Source: Bacteroides sp.
GTDB lineage: Bacteria > Bacteroidota > Bacteroidia > Bacteroidales > Bacteroidaceae
Assembly: GCA_019417975.1 (NCBI GenBank)
Contig: DYCT01000049.1
Span: 1-10,027 of the forward strand
Length of the DNA stretch: 10,027 nt
Reading direction: 5' to 3'
Below the pieces are notes generated by a model. It was not told the DNA's origin. It worked only from the letters and a program-made list of their open reading frames with translations, and did no database searches. The translations under genes and the position numbers were made by a program. Shown here piece by piece: positions 1 through 6,800 of the stretch; positions within the stretch are counted from its first letter, which is position 1; each line of letters opens with the position of its first letter.

Positions 1-6
1 CGACAT
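1..6 (-). CDS. rpmB: Start of a gene running off the left edge, possibly rpmB (ribosomal protein L28)
   Basis: Only two codons are visible: ATG TCG (Met-Ser) on the minus strand. They follow an A-rich leader (AAAAATAAGATAGCA), the kind of context Bacteroides uses in place of a strong Shine-Dalgarno site, and a promoter-like site about 50 bases upstream. In Bacteroides, cinA/pncC is commonly followed by rpmB and rpmG, and L28 there starts Met-Ser-Lys. The identification therefore rests on gene order and two residues, and it is an inference. Any other gene starting Met-Ser would look the same here. Confidence 0.3.
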
Positions 7-55
7 TGCTATCTTATTTTTATAGTTCTTATCTATACTTATTTCAAACAGAGCG

Positions 56-86
56 CAAAGTAAGTACTTTTATTGAAATAAAACAA
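56..86 (-). promoter_or_regulatory. Putative Bacteroides-type promoter for the gene entering at the left edge
   Basis: Read on the minus strand, TTACTTTG (56-63) matches seven of eight positions of the Bacteroides -7 element TAnnTTTG. A TTG (84-86) lies 20 bases upstream, which is the usual spacing for the -33 element. Transcription would start near position 50, giving a leader of about 45 bases before the ATG at 6. The downstream gene may thus have its own promoter as well as read-through from cinA. The call is by consensus match only. Confidence 0.45.
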
Positions 87-116
87 GAAATTCGGTAATT
101 AATTCACCAAAAAACA

Positions 117-650
117 TCATTTTTGCTTCATTTGAAGCAGTTCCTCTAATAATCTAAATGCATTCCGGACAGCTCGAAGTGCATTTTGCTCTCTTCCGCT
201 ATCGACCTCCTGCTTCCAAGTAATTATCTTGTTTTTAGACCCGGCAGCTATCCAAATTGTTCCTACAGGCTTCTCCGGAGTACCTCCATCCGGACCGGCT
301 ATACCTGAAGTAGCCACTGCATAATCTGAGCTCAGCATTTCTATAGCTCCCTGCACCATTTCGCGTACCGTCTGTTCGCTTACAGCCCCATAACGTTCCA
401 ATGTACTTGCCGATACATGAAGCAGATTTTGCTTTACCTCATTAGCGTAAGCCACTACACCCCCTTTGAAATAAGCCGAACTACCTGCTATGCCCGTAAT
501 ACAAGCCGCAATATTTCCTCCGGTACAACTTTCGGCAGTGGCAAGTGTACTGCCTTTCCGTTTCAGTTCTTCTCCCAGCTTCTGTCCAAAGCTTCCCAAC
601 TCTTTTCTATCTATCGACATGCTTGAATCTTCCATTTTTCCCCATTCCAT
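117..650 (-). CDS. pncC: CinA C-terminal-domain protein, nicotinamide-nucleotide amidohydrolase (NMN deamidase, PncC)
   Basis: This is a stand-alone CinA C-terminal domain. The family hydrolyses nicotinamide mononucleotide to nicotinate mononucleotide and ammonia in the cytoplasm, recycling NMN from NAD-consuming reactions. Family motifs are clear: TAESCTGG at about residues 38-45 with the presumed catalytic Ser41, then AGSSAYFKGGVVAYANEVK (about 55-73), GAVSEQTV (88-95) and ATSGIAGPDGG (113-123) followed by TPEKPVGT. The N-terminal molybdopterin-binding-like domain of full-length CinA is absent, as in E. coli PncC, and the length is normal for this short form. I give the longest frame. ATG codons at 635, preceded by GGGGAAAA, and 620 are equally possible, and 620 best matches the usual distance from start to the TAESCTGG motif. 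It lies 43 bases after tsaD, probably as the last gene of map-tsaD-cinA. The product is sure; the start is not. Confidence 0.93.
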   Translation of the reverse strand: MEWGKMEDSSMSIDRKELGSFGQKLGEELKRKGSTLATAESCTGGNIAACITGIAGSSAYFKGGVVAYANEVKQNLLHVSASTLERYGAVSEQTVREMVQGAIEMLSSDYAVATSGIAGPDGGTPEKPVGTIWIAAGSKNKIITWKQEVDSGREQNALRAVRNAFRLLEELLQMKQK

Positions 651-680
651 CGGAATGATACTTATACCTTATTATATATA

Positions 681-696
681 TAAGCAAAATCGCTTA
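681..696 (-). other. Small inverted repeat overlapping the tsaD stop codon
   Basis: TAAGC and GCTTA form a perfect 5-base inverted repeat around a 6-base spacer. The first TAA is the tsaD stop codon, and the repeat is followed on the minus strand by an AT-only run (TATATATAATA). The stem is short and AU-rich and no T-tract follows, so it is not a convincing terminator. It could be a weak intercistronic hairpin affecting stability or read-through into cinA, or chance in AT-rich DNA. Confidence 0.3.
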
Positions 697-1713
697 CATG
701 ACTACGCGCGAATAAGCCGGAAGATCTATTGAACAGAAATCTTTATCCAAGAATTTATAGTAACCGGTAATGGCCACCATCGCTGCATTGTCCGTAGTAT
801 AACTAAACTTAGGAATATAGATTTTCCAACCATATTTTTCGGCATGTTCACGGAAAGCATTGCGCAATCCATTATTAGCCGACACACCTCCGGCTACAGC
901 CACCTGTTTAATTTTCAAATCTTTGGCAGCCTTACGGAGTTTCCCCATCAAGATATCTACCACTGTCGCTTCGAGCGAAGCAGCCAAATCAGTCTTGTGA
1001 TGTTCGATGAAATCGGGATCTTCTTTCACCCAATCGCGCAAAGAATAGAGAAAAGACGTCTTTAATCCGCTAAAGCTATAGTTATAATCAGGGATATGCG
1101 GTTTACTAAATGTGAAAGCATGTGGATTGCCCTGACGTGCCAACTTATCAATGATAGGTCCACCCGGATAACCCAAGCCCATCACCTTCGAGCACTTGTC
1201 AATAGCCTCACCTGCAGCATCGTCGATGGTCTGTCCAATCACTTCCATGTTATTGTAGGCATTCACACGAATAATCTGCGAGTTTCCACCTGAAACCAGC
1301 AAACAAAGGAAAGGGAATTGTGGTTGATTCGCATCTTCGACAGATTCTTTAATAAAATGAGCTAACACGTGGGCTTGCAGATGGTTAACATCAATCATAG
1401 GTATTCCTAACGAACGTGCAAAACCTTTTGCAAACGAAACGCCAACCAACAGCGAACCCATCAGGCCGGGACCTCGAGTAAAGGCTACAGCGCTCAACTG
1501 TTCTTTTGTGACCTGTGCCCGTTTCAACGCTTCATGCACCACCGGCACAATGTTCTGTTGATGAGCTCTCGAAGCCAACTCGGGTACTACTCCTCCATAC
1601 GACTCATGCACTGCTTGACTGGCGACCACATTCGAAAGCAATACCCCATTGCGAATTACCGCAGCAGAGGTATCATCGCAAGACGACTCAATTCCTAATA
1701 TAATTGTATCCAT
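694..1713 (-). CDS. tsaD: tRNA N6-adenosine threonylcarbamoyltransferase TsaD
   Basis: TsaD (Kae1/Gcp/YgjD family, ASKHA fold) transfers the threonylcarbamoyl group from threonylcarbamoyl-AMP to A37 of ANN-decoding tRNAs, giving t6A. In bacteria it works in the cytoplasm with TsaB and TsaE, neither of which is in this window. Landmarks, numbered from the chosen start, are GIESSCDDT (7-15), the RGPGLMGSLLVG loop (80-91), the metal-binding pair His111 and His115 in NHLQAHVLAH, SFSGLKTS, AGGVSANNGLR, and TDNAAM with metal ligand Asp308. I chose the ATG at 1713 rather than the longer frame from 1776: the protein then begins MDTIILGIESSCDD, as the family does, has 339 residues (a normal length), and no longer overlaps map. 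It starts 8 bases after the map stop, so the two are probably cotranscribed. Confidence 0.98.
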   Translation of the reverse strand: MDTIILGIESSCDDTSAAVIRNGVLLSNVVASQAVHESYGGVVPELASRAHQQNIVPVVHEALKRAQVTKEQLSAVAFTRGPGLMGSLLVGVSFAKGFARSLGIPMIDVNHLQAHVLAHFIKESVEDANQPQFPFLCLLVSGGNSQIIRVNAYNNMEVIGQTIDDAAGEAIDKCSKVMGLGYPGGPIIDKLARQGNPHAFTFSKPHIPDYNYSFSGLKTSFLYSLRDWVKEDPDFIEHHKTDLAASLEATVVDILMGKLRKAAKDLKIKQVAVAGGVSANNGLRNAFREHAEKYGWKIYIPKFSYTTDNAAMVAITGYYKFLDKDFCSIDLPAYSRVVM

Positions 1714-1721
1714 ATTATTCA

Positions 1722-2582
1722 CTAATAAGTCAAAATTTCCAATCCTGTTTCGGTCATCAAGAACGTATGTTCCCATTGTGCAGAAGGCAACTCATCTTCC
1801 GTAACTACGGTCCATCCGTCTTCTTCATCCACAAACACCTCATACGTACCCATATTAATCATTGGTTCAATGGTAAAAACCATGCCCGGCACAAGCAGCA
1901 TTCCTGTTCCTTTTCTGCCAAAATGTTCCACATCGGGTTCTTCGTGAAACTCGAGTCCTACTCCATGCCCACACAAATCACGCACAACAGAAAATCCGTT
2001 CTTTTCGGCATGTTTCTGAATAGCATGACCGATATCACCTACGAAGCCAAACGGTCGCGCTGCCTCCATACCTATTTGTAGACACTCTTTTGCCACACGT
2101 ACCAGTTTCTCTTTTTTCGGAGATGTCTTGCCAATGACAAACATACGCGAAGCATCCGAGTAATAGCCATCCAAAATAGTAGAGACATCCACATTGACAA
2201 TATCTCCTTCTTCTAAGATTTCATCTTCATCGGGAATTCCGTGACATACCACTTCATTGATACTGGTGCACACGCTTTTAGGAAATCCTTCGTAATTCAA
2301 AGGTGCCGGGATAGCGCCATGAGCCACGGTATAATCATATACCAGTTTATCAATATCGGCAGTAGACATACCTGCCTTTATTTCGCTTGCTACCAAATCC
2401 AGCACACCGGTATTTACCTTACCACTGCGTCGGATTCCTTCGATTTGTTCAGGAGTCTTGATAAGTTCTCTACTTGGGACCAAGTGTCCCTTATTCTGAA
2501 AATAAAGTACCTTCTTATCCAAATCGGTCAAAGGCTGTCCTTTAACCGGATGCCAGTTATTGATTCTTCGTTTAAACATCAT
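1722..2582 (-). CDS. map: Type I methionine aminopeptidase
   Basis: The enzyme removes the initiator methionine from nascent proteins at the ribosome (pita-bread fold, two metal ions). The expected ligands are present. Counted from the chosen start, the conserved active-site His114 is in VCHGIP, Asp132 in VNVDV, Asp143 in YSDASRMF, His206 in CGHGVG, Glu239 in TIEP and Glu271 in WEHTF. The catalytic domain is preceded by about 40 residues (KRRINNWHPVKGQPL and following) not found in the ~260-residue E. coli form. They contain no cysteine zinc motif of the SEC-C type. The open frame extends to an ATG at 2603, but that codon overlaps the likely -7 promoter element, so I start at the ATG at 2582; an adjacent ATG at 2579 is equally possible. 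This gives 286 residues. It appears to be the first gene of map-tsaD-cinA. Confidence 0.96.
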   Translation of the reverse strand: MMFKRRINNWHPVKGQPLTDLDKKVLYFQNKGHLVPSRELIKTPEQIEGIRRSGKVNTGVLDLVASEIKAGMSTADIDKLVYDYTVAHGAIPAPLNYEGFPKSVCTSINEVVCHGIPDEDEILEEGDIVNVDVSTILDGYYSDASRMFVIGKTSPKKEKLVRVAKECLQIGMEAARPFGFVGDIGHAIQKHAEKNGFSVVRDLCGHGVGLEFHEEPDVEHFGRKGTGMLLVPGMVFTIEPMINMGTYEVFVDEEDGWTVVTEDELPSAQWEHTFLMTETGLEILTY

Positions 2583-2600
2583 CACATATTTATAGTCGCG

Positions 2601-2608
2601 CAAATTTA
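2601..2608 (-). promoter_or_regulatory. Putative -7 element of the map-tsaD-cinA promoter
   Basis: TAAATTTG on the minus strand is an exact match to the Bacteroides -7 consensus TAnnTTTG, in the ~80-base gap between dinB and map. Transcription would start near 2595, about a dozen bases before the map ATG at 2582. I see no good TTTG -33 element 19-21 bases upstream, so the promoter may be weak or the match fortuitous, with map read through from dinB instead. Confidence 0.45.
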
Positions 2609-2663
2609 CGAAACTAAATCCATATAGAATGCTATTTCATATTATTTTTAGCATCTTCCAAGC

Positions 2664-3770
2664 CTACCAACGCCCATCCCAGTCGATACTAAGTTGCACC
2701 GGATACTTATCAGACACATCTTTATTATCAGTTCGAGGATTGGATACCGAAAGACCTATCAGTCGAATGGCACGATTCTGGAAATCAATTTCTTTTAATA
2801 GTTTCTTGGCAAGAGGAAGGATTTGCTTCAGCGTAACCAACTCATATGGCACACTCGTACTATGCACTTTCTGTGCAAAATCGCTATACTTCAATTTCAG
2901 TGTCAAGGTATTGCCACGAAATTCAGCCTTTGCTATACGTTCCACCAGCTCGACTACCAAATGATATAACTCAATTATAACTGACGAATACAACACAATA
3001 TCCTTTTCCAACGTACGTTCACACCCCACCGACTTGCGGATACGAACCGGTTCTACCGGACGATTGTCTACTCCATGTGCAAAATCGTAATAAAGAAGCC
3101 CTACTTTACCAAAATTCCGAAACAGGAAATCGGAAGAACAAGCTTGCAGATGAGCTCCATTATAAATGCCCAGTTCATGCATTTTACGAGCGGTAACCTG
3201 CCCAACGCCCCAAAATGTCTCTATCGGTAAATTTCTGATAAACTCCAGTGCCTTATCGGGATGAATTGTACAAAGCCCATCGGGCTTACGATAATCGGAA
3301 GCTACTTTGGCCAAAAACTTATTGTAAGAGACACCGGCTGAAGCCACCAGATTCAACTCAGAACGAATACGTTGTTTTATCTCCTTCGCTATATCGACCG
3401 CATATTTAATGGAACGTTTATTTACCGTAACATCCAGAAAAGCCTCATCCAACGAAAGAGGCTCCACAATATCCGTATAATCGTAAAAGATATCTCTTAT
3501 CTGCATAGATATTTCCTTGTAATAAGAAATCCGACAAGGTACAAACTGTAACTGCGGACACAAACGCTTCGCTCTGACTGACGACATTGCGCTATGCACA
3601 CCAAACAGACGAGCTTCATAACTGGCAGTCGACACGACGCCACGCTCCTCTGCCCGCCCTACCGCAATCGGCTTACCACGATAAGCAGGATTATCACGTT
3701 GCTCCACTGCGGCATAAAAAGCGTCCATATCTACATGGATTATCTTACGTATTTCTTTTTGTGACTCCAT
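2664..3770 (-). CDS. dinB: DNA polymerase IV, Y-family translesion polymerase
   Basis: This is a low-fidelity polymerase that copies past damaged template bases. The catalytic acids are present: Asp14 in HVDMDAFYAAVE, and Asp108 and Glu109 in SLDEAF. Tyr19 occupies the steric-gate position that excludes ribonucleotides. The palm/fingers motif STASYEARLFGVHSAM (about 47-62), the thumb motif YNKFLAKVASDYRKPDGL and the helix-hairpin-helix LPIETFWGVGQVTARKM are intact. The 368-residue length is normal, and the little-finger domain runs to the C-terminus. The tail ends PVQLSIDWDGRW, where QLSID may be a degenerate sliding-clamp-binding motif. The start at 3770 is the only one consistent with the N-terminal catalytic motif, and a -7-like element lies just upstream. 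No LexA-type palindrome is visible, so SOS control is not shown. It is divergent from the tamB-family gene. Confidence 0.97.
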   Translation of the reverse strand: MESQKEIRKIIHVDMDAFYAAVEQRDNPAYRGKPIAVGRAEERGVVSTASYEARLFGVHSAMSSVRAKRLCPQLQFVPCRISYYKEISMQIRDIFYDYTDIVEPLSLDEAFLDVTVNKRSIKYAVDIAKEIKQRIRSELNLVASAGVSYNKFLAKVASDYRKPDGLCTIHPDKALEFIRNLPIETFWGVGQVTARKMHELGIYNGAHLQACSSDFLFRNFGKVGLLYYDFAHGVDNRPVEPVRIRKSVGCERTLEKDIVLYSSVIIELYHLVVELVERIAKAEFRGNTLTLKLKYSDFAQKVHSTSVPYELVTLKQILPLAKKLLKEIDFQNRAIRLIGLSVSNPRTDNKDVSDKYPVQLSIDWDGRW

Positions 3771-3787
3771 TTCATCGATTTCTGCTA

Positions 3788-3795
3788 CAAAAATA
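3788..3795 (-). promoter_or_regulatory. Putative -7 element of the dinB promoter
   Basis: TATTTTTG on the minus strand matches TAnnTTTG exactly and ends 17 bases before the dinB ATG, giving a leader of roughly 10-13 bases. The sequence is T-rich, so a chance match is possible, and no clear TTTG -33 element is seen at the usual distance. It lies back to back with the tamB -7 element at 3851-3858, with 55 bases between the two. Confidence 0.4.
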
Positions 3796-3803
3796 CCTAA
3801 AAA

Positions 3804-6800
3804 ATGCGAGAAATAAATACGTCGATAAAGTCTGATTTATGGATTTCGTGTATCTTTGTAAGACAATTACAAAACAAACCGGTTATAAAGACTCTTGGAA
3901 AAATAGCTCGTTGGTTCTTCAGTATTGTTTTAGGACTATACTTAGGAATCTTCCTCTTGCTGAACATTCCTTATGTACAGCAACGAATGACTGTAGCCAT
4001 TACTCAAGAGCTAAAGACACTGTTCCAAACAGATTTAAGCATCGGCAATGTATCAATCGGTACTTTCAACCGAGTAATCATTGACAACCTTATCCTGAAA
4101 GACCAATCATCAAATGAGATGCTGCGAGCCACTCGCTTGTCAGCCAAAATAGAGTTGCTACCCCTATTTAAAGGTAAAATAGCCATTAGCAATGTTCAGC
4201 TGTTCGGGTTCAACATCTGCTTACAGAAGAAGACACCACAAGACAAGCCCAACTTTCAGTTTCTGATTGACGCCTTTGCACCGCAAGATACGTTAAAACC
4301 CAAGCGCAAGACAGACTTGCGCATTAATGCCATCTTGATTCGACGCGGACGCTTGACCTACGATGTATTAAGCGAACCGACAGACTCCAGCGCTTTTAAC
4401 ATCAATCACCTGGATATAAAAGACATTATTGCCCATATTTCTCTGAAAGCATTGAAAGAAGATTCGGTCAATATTGCCATCAAGCGATTGAGTTTACAAG
4501 AACACTCCGGATTCAGCCTCAACAAGCTTTCGATGAAATTTACAGCCAACCCCTATCAAGCCAATCTGGAAAATTTCTCCATCGCATTGCCCAATACATC
4601 GATTCAGCTGGACACATTCAACGTCCAATATAACAACCCACAATCGATAAAGGAGCTTTTTTCCAACATCCGGTTCAAAGGAGGTCTCCATGCTTCCTAC
4701 ATCACACTGAAAGATATTGCCTGCTTTGTTCCGGCATTCAAACGCTTTAATGACCCGGTAAACCTCAACATACAATTCAACGGAACTACCAATCAACTGG
4801 AGTGCCCGGTTTTGAGCATTCATGCCGACAACCATATAGTCATTGACGGACACTTGTCCATACAAGATTATACAGCCGGCTCTGATGCTTATCTTTACGG
4901 TAATCTGTCAAAATTGTATATCCGCCAAACCGGTATAGACTTTCTCTTTAAAAATCTAACCGGCAAACCCTCCTCTCCTATCCTGCAAAGAATGGGAGAT
5001 ATATCTTTCAACGGTGAAATATCGGGATACCTTAACGACTTAGTAACCTACGGTACCGTACGTACCGATGTAGGATTCATCAAAACCGACCTTAAACTAA
5101 GTCTGAACAAAGAAAAAGCATTCAAATCGTCATCTGGTTCAATCCAAACCGTAGATTTTCAGTTAGGAAAACTGCTAAACAAAGAAGACCTTTTGGGAAA
5201 CATCAGTCTGAATGCTCAAATCAGTGCAACCCAATACGGCAATAACAGACCGACAATTAAAGCCAAAGCATTATTGCCTTCTCTCGACTTCAAACACTAC
5301 ACCTACAAAGACATCACACTCGATGGCATTTTTGAGAAAGGAGGATTCGATGGTAACATTTCTATAAACGACCCCAATGGGAAACTACTGATAAATGGCG
5401 ATTTCAATTTAGGAAAGAAAATACCGACATTCAATTTCCAAGCCAAGGTCCAACATGTAAAGCTCAACGACCTGCATTTGATTAAAGACAAGCCCCAGTC
5501 TGAATTTTCTCTGCTACTGAATGCCAACTTCGAAGGGAACTCCATCGACAACATGGTAGGCTACATCAACATAGACAGTATCCGCTATCTTGAACCTCAA
5601 AAGAATTTCTTTTTGGACAATATCAACATAACAGCCAGTCAAATCAGCCAAGGCCAGAAAGCGCTTACGCTAAATTCTCCTTATGTCAAAGCTGCCATCA
5701 GAGGGAAATATTCCTATCAAAGTATCCCGGCCAGCGTACTCAAAACAGTGGAACGATACATTCCATCCCTCTTGAGCTTAAACAAAGAAATACCCAATCC
5801 GGACAACAACTTTACGTTCGATGTTCACTTGTTTAATACCGAAAAGCTGACACAAGTATTCGGACTCCCTTTCACTGTCTATACCCATAGTACAATAAAA
5901 GGATATTTCAACGACCCCATACGCAAACTGCGTGTAGAAGGCTATTTCCCCTCCATACGCTATGGAAACCATCGCATCGAATCGGGTATGCTGCTATGCG
6001 AGACCCCTCGTGAACGATTCAAATGCTTGGTTCGAGGCAGCAAGCACATGAAAGACGACGCAATGCTCAACTTCTCTGTAGACGTACAAGCACGCAACGA
6101 CAAGATGTCAACACTTGTCAATTGGGGAAACAATGGACACGCCACTTATAGCGGATGCATCAGCGCCTTGACCGACTTTTTCAAAACTGTGGGCGAAAAG
6201 CCACTTCTACAAGCCAATATTCAGATACAGCCTACAGACATCATCATCAACGATACCCTTTGGAATCTGCATCCGGCACAAGTAGCCATCGATTCCGGAC
6301 GAGTATTTATCAATGACTTCTTCTTCAACCACAATGACCAGTTTATCCGCATTAACGGCAAACTGACCAAACAGCTTGAAGATACCGTACATGTACAGTT
6401 AAACGACATCAGCATCGGCTATGTGTTTGATGCCGTCAATCTTAAAGCCGTCGACTTCAAAGGACATGCCACAGGTACAGCCACAGCCAACCAAGTGCTG
6501 AAAGAACCGGAACTAAACGCCAAACTCTTTGTAAAACATTTCACCTTCAACGATGCTTTGCTGGGCGATATGAATATCACCGGAGGCTGGGATAAGGAAG
6601 AAGGAGGAATATTCCTGGACGCACATATATTTGAGCCAAACATCTCACAAGCCTTTGTCAAAGGACTTATTGTCCCAAAGAAAAAAGGTCTGGACTTGGA
6701 CATCAAAGTAAACAATACCAGTATCGAGTTTCTTCAGTACTACATGAAATCCATTGCATCTGATGTACGCGGACGCATCACAGGAAAGGCTCATTTCTAC

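Noticed and set aside
1714..1776. Longer TsaD start with 21 extra residues
   Set aside because: It overlaps the end of map and adds sequence before the MDTIILGIESSCDD start that matches the family.
3839..4084. 81-residue plus-strand frame from ATG 3839 as an alternative or frameshifted tamB start
   Set aside because: It is in a different frame, has no membrane segment or family similarity, and would need an indel for which there is no evidence.
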